DNA of 33,675 nt from Candidatus Omnitrophota bacterium. Lineage in GTDB: Bacteria; Omnitrophota; Gorgyraeia; B26-G9. Under the pieces are notes generated by a model. That model saw only the letters and a program-made list of their open reading frames with translations. It was not told where the DNA came from and ran no database searches. The stretch is from positions 1 to 33,675 of the forward strand of contig JAHITE010000098.1 of the NCBI GenBank assembly GCA_018817585.1, read 5' to 3'. Below, one piece after another: positions 26,967-33,641 of the stretch. A program made the position numbers and the translations under genes. Within the stretch, counting starts at the first letter, position 1, and each line of letters starts with the position of its first letter.

Positions 26967-27075
26967 GTATATTGTACACAAAGGGGGCCCTTATATTATC
27001 AAGCCTATAGACAGAAAAAAGACGATTAAAAAGAAGAAATATTTTACCGTCGAAGATTTTAAAAAGGTACTCTAA
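26965..27075 (+). CDS. Small basic ORF, possibly a gene tail cut by the IS element
   Basis: A 36-codon frame, MYIVHKGGPYIIKPIDRKK followed by a lysine run and YFTVEDFKKVL. It ends one base before the ATG of the HAMP sensor gene, so it may be translationally coupled to it. The amino acid content looks protein-like, with charged and aromatic residues alternating, but I recognise no family. The ATG lies at the edge of the IS110 leader and has only a weak GGGA ahead of it. The frame stays open upstream into IS sequence. It may be the C-terminal end of a host gene disrupted by the element, or a chance ORF. Confidence 0.3.
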   Translation: MYIVHKGGPYIIKPIDRKKTIKKKKYFTVEDFKKVL

Positions 27076-27076
27076 A

Positions 27077-28200
27077 ATGAAGATAAAGCAAAAACTAATC
27101 TTAGGTTTTTGATAATTGCTTTTTTTTCTGGGATTGCTGGATATCTTGGGGTTAATGCAATTAATACTATCGATGCTGAATTTGATAAAGTTTCAGCTGA
27201 AACTATCCCTATTATTGAAACCCTTGAAGCTTTGAAGTTTGCAGGCCTAAGAATTGTTTCATCTACAAGTGAATTTATTTTAATAAAGTCAGAAAAAGAA
27301 TATGTAGAAAAAAATGAAGAAGGTGAAAAAGGTGAAGAAGGTGAAAAAGGTGAAGAGGAACTAATTGAATATGGAAAAAGTCTCTATAATAATACTTTAA
27401 AACGATATGAAGGTTTAATGAATCGATTTTTTCCTAAAGAAAGAGAATTTCTAGAAAAGATAAGGAGCGCTGGCGGGAACCTTCAAGCATCGAGCTTTAA
27501 AATAATAGAACTAAAGAAACAGGGTATTTTTGGAGAAGAGATTTTAGAAGCGAAAGAAGAGTTTGAAAATAATGAAAAAATTTTTCTTGAGATCATAAAT
27601 AATGTGCTTGCGTACGAAAATAAAGAATTTATGGAAAGAAAAGAGCTTGTTGAATCTGCAATAACAATCGCCTCAAATCGGATAGTCGCAATTTTTATAA
27701 TAGTTTTTATTATGGCGATAGCACTAGGTATTTTTATGGCCTATTCTATCGCGAACCCAATCATAAAACTGAGTCAAGCAGCGATCAGAATAGGTCAAGG
27801 GGAATTAAAAACAAGAGTAAAGATTGAGTCAAGGGATGAAATTAGTTTTCTTGCCGCATCTTTTAATAAAATGGCTGCAGATTTTAGCGGCTCAATTGAA
27901 AGCGAGAAGAAAAAGACAGAGGATTTAATATTATTGAATAAGAAACTTTTTGCTATAACTGCGGAACTACAGATTGCAAAGACAAGTTTAGAACAGAAAA
28001 TTAAAGAGAGAACAAAGGAACTAGAAGAAGAAAGGGATTCTCTTGAAGTTAGAGTCCAAGAGAGAACAAAAGAAATCGCTGAAACAAACGAGAAACTTGC
28101 AAAGAAGCTTAGTGATTTAAGAATCTTTTACAAAGCATCAGTAGAAAGAGAGCTAAAAATGATAAGTCTGAAAAAGAGAATAAAGGAATTAGAATCATAA
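27077..28200 (+). CDS. HAMP-domain membrane sensor with an N-terminal one-base frameshift
   Basis: A sensor with 4-helix-bundle-type input. The ATG at 27077 (AAAAAGG nine bases upstream) encodes MKIKQKLILGF, the usual start of such proteins, but meets TGA at 27110. The rest continues from TTG 27109 in the -1 frame (IIAFFSGIAGYLGVNAI and on, 363 residues). A sixth T in the TTTTT run would join them. The body has a first membrane helix cut by the shift, an extracytoplasmic helical domain (about 20-190 of the downstream frame) with a GEKGEE repeat, a second membrane helix (about 193-215), HAMP (about 215-265) and long coiled coils (QKIKERTKELEEERDSLE). It ends at KKRIKELES without kinase, cyclase or chemotaxis output. 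It may be a decayed gene, a slippage-dependent gene, or an adaptor working with a separate output protein. Confidence 0.75.
27322..27357 (+). repeat. 18-bp tandem repeat inside the HAMP sensor gene
   Basis: Two copies of GGTGAAAAAGGTGAAGAA lie in tandem, the second ending in G instead of A, with a partial copy before them. They encode GEKGEE repeats in the extracytoplasmic domain. The unit is a multiple of three, so copy changes would alter length but not frame. Confidence 0.85.
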
Positions 28201-28245
28201 TTAGGAAACACAAGGACATAATCCGCGACATACCGTCTATGCCAA

Positions 28246-28389
28246 TTAAGCGATGTTCTTTCCATCGGTCTTGTGCCCCAAATCTTTAATGTAATTCATC
28301 CGTAAATGTTTTTCCAAACTAACAATGGTAATCTTTTTATTTTTAAATATTTTTTTCTTTTTACAATCATAGTATAATAATCTTCGCAT
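28246..28389 (-). CDS. Small basic protein, 47 residues, unknown
   Basis: A 47-residue frame starting at 28389 on the minus strand. AGGGAG (28397-28402) lies seven bases upstream of the ATG, a good ribosome binding site. The product is rich in lysine (DCKKKKIFKNKKITIVSLEK) and ends YIKDLGHKTDGKNIA; no membrane helix, signal or known motif is seen. About 60 bases upstream there is a TATAAT box, and a 33-base palindrome lies between it and the start. That arrangement looks like a small regulated gene, perhaps a nucleic-acid binder or toxin/antitoxin-type product, but no family is recognised and it could still be spurious. Confidence 0.45.
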   Translation of the reverse strand: MRRLLYYDCKKKKIFKNKKITIVSLEKHLRMNYIKDLGHKTDGKNIA

Positions 28390-28412
28390 AAAAAATCTCC
28401 CTGTCTGTTATG

Positions 28413-28445
28413 AGTTAGTAACTTTCGTCCAATTGCTTACTAACT
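28413..28445. promoter_or_regulatory. Operator-like 9-bp inverted repeat
   Basis: AGTTAGTAA (28413-28421) and TTACTAACT (28437-28445) are perfect inverted copies separated by 15 bases. The arms are 24 bases apart centre to centre, a little over two helical turns. The repeat begins two bases after the minus-strand TATAAT and covers the expected transcription start, so a bound dimer would block the promoter. A role as an RNA hairpin in the leader is also possible. Confidence 0.5.
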
Positions 28446-28447
28446 AC

Positions 28448-28453
28448 ATTATA
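28448..28453 (-). promoter_or_regulatory. -10 box for the small minus-strand ORF
   Basis: TATAAT on the minus strand, exact consensus. The region 16-18 bases upstream (GCAAAA and shifts of it) is a poor -35 hexamer, so the promoter may depend on an activator or be weak. Start of transcription would be near 28441. Confidence 0.4.
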
Positions 28454-28670
28454 TAACAAACATAGGTCTTTTTTGCTTAAGGCAATCGCAGAAAAAACAA
28501 GGGGCGGTGCGATACAATAGCTAAAATTAAAACAAGGATTAAACTAATATGCCGTGAGAATTTGCCGGAAACAATAAATGTGTGGAGATTATTAAGAAAA
28601 AAATCGCTTTTTGCGCAGAGTGTGTAAGTAAAACGGTGGAATTTATCAGCCAGAAAAAAGGAGAGTAAAT

Positions 28671-29186
28671 ATGCGAATTAAACTAGCTATTGTTTGGCTG
28701 TGTACGCTTATTTGGATAAATAGCGTATTTGCCGCCCAGCTTAAAAAAATTATGCTTGAGGATCAAACAGTTATTTATGGTAATGTTATTGGTTTAGAAA
28801 ACGGAATTTATAAAATCAAAAACAGGGATATGGGACTGCTAAGCATTGCTGAAGAAAAAGTAATCAGCATCAGCAATTCGGCAGCAGACACTGGTATTGT
28901 GAATAAAAACATGGAGGCTTTACAGTTTTCGCCAAAAAATCCCGCTGACCCTGGAGCAGTCGAAGCAGGGGTTGAAGCCTTAAAAAGACAGATGAGCAAT
29001 GATCCGTCAACTATGCAGAACATTGCGCAATTGCAGGATGATCCTGATTTTATGGCAGTGCTTAATGATCCAGCGATCATGAGCGCGATTAGTTCCGGAG
29101 ATATTGATACTTTGGCGGATAATCCTAAATTTCTTAAACTAATGAATAATTCAGCAGTTAAAGGCATTGGGAGTAAAGTTGAGTAA
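28671..29186 (+). CDS. Secreted protein with STI1-like repeats
   Basis: A 171-residue exported protein. Residues 1-21 are a signal peptide ending FAA. Residues about 23-70 form a small beta-rich domain (LKKIMLEDQTVIYGNVIGL), like short domains often found in exported bacterial proteins of unknown role. After a linker, residues about 108-165 have the DP-rich helical pattern of STI1/HOP domains: NDPSTMQNI, DDPDFMAVLNDPAIMSAI, GDIDTL and NPKFLKLMNN. In eukaryotes such domains bind hydrophobic client segments; a similar binding role in the envelope is only a guess. AAGGAGAG fixes the ATG. A possible terminator follows about 75 bases after the stop. Confidence 0.8.
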   Translation: MRIKLAIVWLCTLIWINSVFAAQLKKIMLEDQTVIYGNVIGLENGIYKIKNRDMGLLSIAEEKVISISNSAADTGIVNKNMEALQFSPKNPADPGAVEAGVEALKRQMSNDPSTMQNIAQLQDDPDFMAVLNDPAIMSAISSGDIDTLADNPKFLKLMNNSAVKGIGSKVE

Positions 29187-29260
29187 CTCGCTTAAGCTAT
29201 AATTAATCTTAAAATTAGCAAATGATCAAGAATATCAGTTAATGTAGAATGCGGACAAGT

Positions 29261-29291
29261 AAAACCAGGAAAGAATTTTCTGAGGTTTTTT
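29261..29291 (+). terminator. Possible intrinsic terminator
   Basis: AAAACC (29261-29266) pairs with GGTTTT (29284-29289); inside it GAAA (29269-29272) pairs with TTTC (29277-29280) around a four-base loop. A run of six T ends at 29291. The stem is weak and has an internal loop, so efficiency is uncertain. It lies downstream of the STI1-like gene. Confidence 0.4.
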
Positions 29292-29417
29292 GAAAAATAT
29301 TTAAAGTAATTTAGTTTAGTGATTATTTTATCCTTGCTTTAAGTTTTAGGATAACTGAGTTTAATTTCAGTAAAACAATAAAGGAAAATAAAATGATTAA
29401 TTTAAACAGTAAAGTTT

Positions 29418-30602
29418 ATGCTTTTTTTTAACCCTAAACCTAAAAACATTGCCTTACTTTGCGCTATTATCTTTTTTTGTCTGAGCCTGTTAACTCCGCA
29501 ATGCTTTGGGGAAGTCTTAAATGGCCAAGCTTATTATGATGCTGTGCGCAAACAGTTAAGTCAGGCGGAAAAAACAATCACTGTGGTTATGTATTTTATT
29601 ATTCTTGAGCCTAAGGGAAAAGGCGTAATCAATGACTTGGTCAATGATCTGATTCAAGCCAAACAAAGAGGGGTCATGGTTAAAGTTATTCTGGAAAATT
29701 CCAAGTTAAAAGAAAATCGTTTAGCTTATCAGTTATTGCGCAAACAGGGTGTGGCGGTGAATTTTGATACTGCTGAAGCGCTTTTACACACTAAAGCAGT
29801 GGTTATTGATGACCGCTATGTATTTATCGGCAGTGCTAACTGGTCAAGAGCCGCGATCCAGGATAATTATGAGATTAATAATTTTATTGATTCCACACAG
29901 GATGCGGCGGTGCTAAATCAGTATATTTCCAGCATTCAGCTGCAGGATAGAAATGTTTTACTGCCGATAACCAGCGGCATAACTATTCCTCAGGATTTTT
30001 TGCTTTCCGCGAAATTCGGGCCGCAGCTGCTTAAAGCCCAAGCGGATAAGCAGTTTGATCTGTATCTGTTATTGACCAAAATTATCCAGGACACTAATCA
30101 GTCTGAACTTAAGATTAATTATGACAGTTTAGCCATAAGCATGGGCTATACTCCACTAAAAAATCTGGGAAAATACCGCGATCAGCATAATTATTTTTAT
30201 GACCGAATCCATCGGTTGCTAATTAAACTTAAACGCTATGGACTGATTAATTATCAAAAAAATATCGTTAGTTTAAAACCAGCTAAATCCAGTAAGCAGA
30301 TAATCATTCCCTTTGAATACTGGGAATATGATTATCCGGTTAAATTGTCGATGCGGGCAAAGTATCTTTACTTGATTTGTCTGCAGGAATCAGCCCGTTC
30401 CAGCCGATATCCGTTTTGGTTCCGCAGTCAAAAACACTTAGCCAAAATCTATCATATCAGCGATACAACAATTTCCCTGGGATTGCAGGAATTAGAAAAA
30501 AAACGGATAATCCAGATAAACCGCGATAAGCTTAATCCTGATAATTTCCGGGATCGTTTGGCAAATGTTTACCAAATGCTTGAGTTGCCGCAGGATATCT
30601 AA
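29418..30602 (+). CDS. Phospholipase D-family protein with winged-helix-like C-terminus
   Basis: A 394-residue protein. Residues 11-31 are a hydrophobic signal peptide or anchor (IALLCAIIFFCLSLL). The PLD domain (about 35-175) has one HKD motif: H124, K126 and D131 in LHTKAVVIDD, followed by IGSANWSR with N141. One motif per chain means it would act as a dimer, like the Nuc endonuclease. Residues about 205-300 and 315-390 are helical with turn-helix patterns (LAISMGYTP; LAKIYHISDTTISLGLQELE) resembling two winged-helix domains. An export signal, a nuclease-type domain and DNA-binding-like domains are an odd combination. The ATG at 29418 has no ribosome binding site; ATG 29393 has AAAGGA but is cut off by a stop in a run of eight T. 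Substrate (DNA or phospholipid) is not determined. Confidence 0.82.
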   Translation: MLFFNPKPKNIALLCAIIFFCLSLLTPQCFGEVLNGQAYYDAVRKQLSQAEKTITVVMYFIILEPKGKGVINDLVNDLIQAKQRGVMVKVILENSKLKENRLAYQLLRKQGVAVNFDTAEALLHTKAVVIDDRYVFIGSANWSRAAIQDNYEINNFIDSTQDAAVLNQYISSIQLQDRNVLLPITSGITIPQDFLLSAKFGPQLLKAQADKQFDLYLLLTKIIQDTNQSELKINYDSLAISMGYTPLKNLGKYRDQHNYFYDRIHRLLIKLKRYGLINYQKNIVSLKPAKSSKQIIIPFEYWEYDYPVKLSMRAKYLYLICLQESARSSRYPFWFRSQKHLAKIYHISDTTISLGLQELEKKRIIQINRDKLNPDNFRDRLANVYQMLELPQDI

Positions 30603-30635
30603 ATTTTTAAATAATTCACTAAAAATAATCTATTA

Positions 30636-30664
30636 TTGCCTTTAAGCTCGCTTGCTTGTAAAAT
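30636..30664 (+). promoter_or_regulatory. Likely promoter for the RDD gene
   Basis: TTGCCT (30636-30641) and TAAAAT (30659-30664) are spaced by 17 bases. An alternative TTGCTT with a 16-base spacer to a later TAAAAT also exists. The leader to the ATG at 30757 would be about 85 bases; AAAGGA lies eight bases before that ATG. Confidence 0.5.
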
Positions 30665-30756
30665 AAATGATATTAAAATCTATTATTTAAGGGACACTCA
30701 AAAAAGGCAACTTTCATACTTTAATATAAATACAACAAAAGAGAAAGGATCTGAAA

Positions 30757-31269
30757 ATGGAAAAACGGGTTTTATCGTCAAGGACGATTCGGGTGTTCGC
30801 GGGATTAGTGGACTATGTTTTTTTATACTCTTTGGCTGGTTTTTTCTTATTTTTTATATTAAATAAAACTCTGGAACTGCCTGCCGGCGAAATCGGAATG
30901 AAAATTTTAACGCTTTTTCCGGTTATATCCCTGGTTTATTGCTTTAAAGATAGTATTTATGGAATCAGCCCAGGCAAATATGTGGTCGGTATTGCCGTGA
31001 GAACTAAAGATGATTTTGAAAAAACTCCTAGTTTGTTTTTGCTTTTTTTAAGAAACATAAGTTTGATTGTTTGGCCGCTGGAGATTTTAGTGCTTATGTT
31101 TAGTAAGAAAAAACAGCGTTTGGGCGATTTACTGGCTAAAACAATTGTTGTGCGTAATCATGAAGTCAGACTCAGATATGTATTACTGCGCTTGTTTGTA
31201 ATTGTGATTATCATAACCATTGCTTTTGCGGTAAGCGCGAATGTTATTCTTCAAAAATTTATTACCTAA
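30757..31269 (+). CDS. RDD family membrane protein
   Basis: A 170-residue inner membrane protein of the RDD family, named for its conserved Arg and Asp residues. The N-terminal SRTIRVFAGLVDYVF holds the Arg and first Asp, followed by hydrophobic segments at about 21-40 and 46-66. Then come the GKYVVGIAVRT strand, a third membrane segment (about 90-110), QRLGDLLAKTIVV with the second Asp, and a C-terminal helix (about 142-165). RDD proteins are of poorly known role; some are linked to ion transport. AAAGGA lies eight bases before the ATG. The following gene starts 10 bases after the stop, so both are likely co-transcribed. Confidence 0.87.
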   Translation: MEKRVLSSRTIRVFAGLVDYVFLYSLAGFFLFFILNKTLELPAGEIGMKILTLFPVISLVYCFKDSIYGISPGKYVVGIAVRTKDDFEKTPSLFLLFLRNISLIVWPLEILVLMFSKKKQRLGDLLAKTIVVRNHEVRLRYVLLRLFVIVIIITIAFAVSANVILQKFIT

Positions 31270-31279
31270 GGAAAGTGAA

Positions 31280-31990
31280 TTGAAAATGAAAAAAAAAGTA
31301 ATTTGCTGTGTAATTGTTAATCTTGTGGTTTTAATAACAGTTCTTTCCGCTAATGCTCAGACTGAAAATAAACTCGACTCTTTTAAAGCCGGGGGGACAT
31401 TGATTAATATTCCCGCGCCTAATGCCGAGCTGGTGGAAGTGGGCTATGATGTCCGGGAGCAGATGGAAATATTTGTTCCAGGCAGTAATCGGCTGTTAGC
31501 TGGTTATATGCGCGCCAGTGATATTCCCTTGTTTGTCAAGGGTGATGAAAATTTTGTACTAGATCAGTACGCGTCGATTCAGGTTCCGCGGCAGGGTGAA
31601 TATCAGGATTGCGCGGAAAGTGATTTTAAAGAACTGGTTGATTATGTGAAAGGCTCGTTTAGTGATGATATTGATAAAATTATACAGGATAGCGAAGCGG
31701 AATTTAATCAAAGAATGGAATCAATGAATTTGGACAAGGTAAGCATTGATAAGCCGATTCAGCTGGGAACTTTATTTTCCAAACCCGATGCTTATAGCAT
31801 GGGGATGATCTCAACTTATTCTAATGGAACTAAAAGCTGGACCTTGATCATTGTCACAACTTTTATTCGAGTGCGTGAGCGTTTATTGTTTGTCTATTTG
31901 TTCAGTTCTTATAATAATGAACAGGATATTGCTCCTGTGCGGGCAAAAGCGGAACAATGGGCTGACGCAATATTGGCAGCCAATAAATAA
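31280..31990 (+). CDS. Exported protein of unknown family
   Basis: About 236 residues with a signal peptide (KKKVICCVIVNLVVLITVLSANAQ), probably cleaved after ANA. The mature part is mixed alpha/beta; segments such as MEIFVPGSNRLLAGYMR and WTLIIVTTFIRVRERLLFVYLF look like beta strands. I do not recognise the family. The TTG at 31280 is preferred because AAGGA lies seven bases upstream; ATG 31286 is 13 bases from it. An earlier ATG at 31241 lies inside the RDD gene. The neighbouring RDD gene suggests a shared envelope function, but nothing in the sequence shows which. Confidence 0.72.
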   Translation: MKMKKKVICCVIVNLVVLITVLSANAQTENKLDSFKAGGTLINIPAPNAELVEVGYDVREQMEIFVPGSNRLLAGYMRASDIPLFVKGDENFVLDQYASIQVPRQGEYQDCAESDFKELVDYVKGSFSDDIDKIIQDSEAEFNQRMESMNLDKVSIDKPIQLGTLFSKPDAYSMGMISTYSNGTKSWTLIIVTTFIRVRERLLFVYLFSSYNNEQDIAPVRAKAEQWADAILAANK

Positions 31991-32027
31991 ACAACTAAAT
32001 TAGCGGAAAATTGATTCAGGAGAATAA

Positions 32028-33605
32028 ATGTTTCTTATTAAGAACTTAAAGCTGGCGTTTGATCATAATGAACTGGATCTTAAAAAAGCAATAGCCGCAG
32101 CATTAAACATTGAGATTAAGCATATAAACCAATATGAGCTCAAACGCAAATCAATTGATGCTCGGTCTAAAACCAGGATTTGTTTTGTCTATTCACTGGC
32201 CGTAACTGTAAATGATTTAATCGCTAATACGATTGTTGTTGATCAGAAAAATATTTCGCGATATGAGCCGATTGTGTATAATCTTCCAGCCAAGCGCGGA
32301 AAACTAAAGCAAAACCCTTTAATTATTGGCGCCGGGCCAGCCGGACTTTTCAGCGCATTACTTTTAGCCGAGGCTGGTTTTGCTCCGCTGCTGATTGAAC
32401 AAGGCAAAGATGTTGATGCCAGAAGGGCTGATATTAAGCAGTTTTTTACTCAAGGCAAGCTGGATCAACAGTCTAATATCCAGTTTGGCGAAGGCGGGGC
32501 AGGCACTTTTTCTGACGGTAAACTATATACCCTGATCAATGATAAACGCTCGCAAAAAGTTTTTGATGTTTTTCTTCAGGCCGGAGCACCAGCGGAAATA
32601 TTGTACAGTGCTAAGCCGCATATTGGTACGGATAAACTCAGTTTAGTTGTTAAAAATTTGCGTAAAAAAATAATTGCTTTGGGCGGTCAAATTAAATTTG
32701 ATACTAAAATTACTGATTTTATTATTGAAAATAATAAAGTTACTGCCGCGATCAGCGCGGATAATCAAGTCTTTAAATCTGAAATAATAATTTTGGCTTT
32801 GGGCGGCAGTGCCAGGGAAACATTTGCTTTGCTGCATAAAAAAGGAGTGCGTCTGCAATCCAAGCCGTTTTCGATTGGCGCGCGGATTGAACATCCTCAA
32901 AGTTTAATCAGCAAGGTCAAGTATCATGATTTTTATAATGAATCCAGATTAGGGCCAGCTGAATATAAATTAGTTCATCATGCGGCTAATAAGCGTTCGG
33001 TTTATTCGTTTTGTATGTGTCCTGGAGGAGCAGTGGTTGCCAGTTCATCAGAAAATGGCGGAATTGTTACCAATGGGATGAGTGAATTTGCCAGAGATAA
33101 ACAAAACGCGAATAGCGCGATTGTTGTGGCTGTAAAACCCGAGGATTTTGGCTCTGAGCATCCATTGGCGGGGATTGAATTCCAGCGGAAATGGGAAAAT
33201 CTGGCATTTAAAGCCGGAGGCAGTAATTTTTATGCTCCGGCGCAATTAGTCGGAGATTTTTTGCATAATAAACCATCTAAACAATTGGGTAGTGTGCAGC
33301 CTTCATATGCTCCGGGCATATTGCTGGGAGATTTAACGCAATGTCTGCCGGAATTTGTTACTGATACGATCAAGCATGGCTTGCTTGAATTTGATAAAAA
33401 AATTAAAGGCTTTGCTATGCCTGACGCGGTATTAACCGGAGTGGAGACCAGGACTTCATCTCCAGTGCGCGTTTTAAGAAATGAGCAGTATTGCAGCAGT
33501 ATTAAAGGACTTTATCCGATTGGCGAAGGCGCGGGTTATGCCGGAGGCATTGTTTCAGCGGCATTAGACGGAATAAAAGCAGTAGAAGAAATTTTACAAT
33601 CCTGA
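32028..33605 (+). CDS. FAD-dependent oxidoreductase, COG2509 type
   Basis: A 525-residue flavoprotein of the uncharacterised COG2509 dehydrogenase group. The N-terminal 90 residues form the small helical/beta domain typical of this group (LDLKKAIAAALNIEIKHINQ). The FAD-binding Rossmann motif GAGPAGLFSALLLAEAG begins at residue 101. QFGEGGAGTFSDGKLYT and GARIEHPQ are group signatures, and GLYPIGEGAGYAGGIVSAA near the C-terminus closes the flavin site. There is no signal peptide. CAGGAG precedes the ATG by several bases. Substrate and electron acceptor are unknown, and the neighbours do not help. Confidence 0.92.
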   Translation: MFLIKNLKLAFDHNELDLKKAIAAALNIEIKHINQYELKRKSIDARSKTRICFVYSLAVTVNDLIANTIVVDQKNISRYEPIVYNLPAKRGKLKQNPLIIGAGPAGLFSALLLAEAGFAPLLIEQGKDVDARRADIKQFFTQGKLDQQSNIQFGEGGAGTFSDGKLYTLINDKRSQKVFDVFLQAGAPAEILYSAKPHIGTDKLSLVVKNLRKKIIALGGQIKFDTKITDFIIENNKVTAAISADNQVFKSEIIILALGGSARETFALLHKKGVRLQSKPFSIGARIEHPQSLISKVKYHDFYNESRLGPAEYKLVHHAANKRSVYSFCMCPGGAVVASSSENGGIVTNGMSEFARDKQNANSAIVVAVKPEDFGSEHPLAGIEFQRKWENLAFKAGGSNFYAPAQLVGDFLHNKPSKQLGSVQPSYAPGILLGDLTQCLPEFVTDTIKHGLLEFDKKIKGFAMPDAVLTGVETRTSSPVRVLRNEQYCSSIKGLYPIGEGAGYAGGIVSAALDGIKAVEEILQS

Positions 33606-33641
33606 ATTTATTCGCAATTTAATAAGAAAAGGACTGATTTA

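Larger units (their letters stand above)
26785..26990 (-). mobile_element. IS110-family element remnant (leader plus transposase start)
   Basis: On the minus strand an AAAGGAGG site (26889-26896) leads into an ATG at 26883 whose product begins like an IS110-family transposase. The sequence upstream of it, to roughly 26990, forms stable hairpins and resembles an IS110 left-end leader. Similarity stops after about 22 residues, so most of the transposase is gone. The outer boundaries are estimates; IS110 elements lack terminal inverted repeats that would mark them. This is the only mobile-element trace seen in the window. Confidence 0.65.
28201..28670. other. 470-base AT-rich intergenic region
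   Basis: No large gene is present. It holds a small minus-strand ORF with a good ribosome binding site, a 9-bp inverted repeat and a TATAAT box, listed separately. The right third (about 28480-28660) contains short plus-strand frames, for example a GTG frame at 28582-28668 (28 codons, MEIIKKKIAFCAECV and on) without a ribosome binding site; I do not call them genes. No convincing plus-strand promoter for the gene at 28671 was found. Confidence 0.6.

Noticed and set aside
26775-26981. 68-codon minus-strand frame between pilT and the HAMP gene
   Set aside because: It overlaps the IS110 leader and transposase fragment in another frame. The transposase-like frame has the ribosome binding site and family match; this one has neither.
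27322-27357. Tandem repeat as a CRISPR-like array
   Set aside because: Only two 18-bp coding repeats without spacers; it is a simple in-frame peptide repeat.
28582-28668. 28-codon GTG frame just before the STI1-like gene
   Set aside because: No ribosome binding site and no recognisable family; its end overlaps the ribosome binding site of the next gene, so it is likely chance.
30636-30866. 76-codon frame overlapping the start of the RDD gene
   Set aside because: It runs in another frame through the promoter and RDD start; the RDD frame has the ribosome binding site and family motifs.
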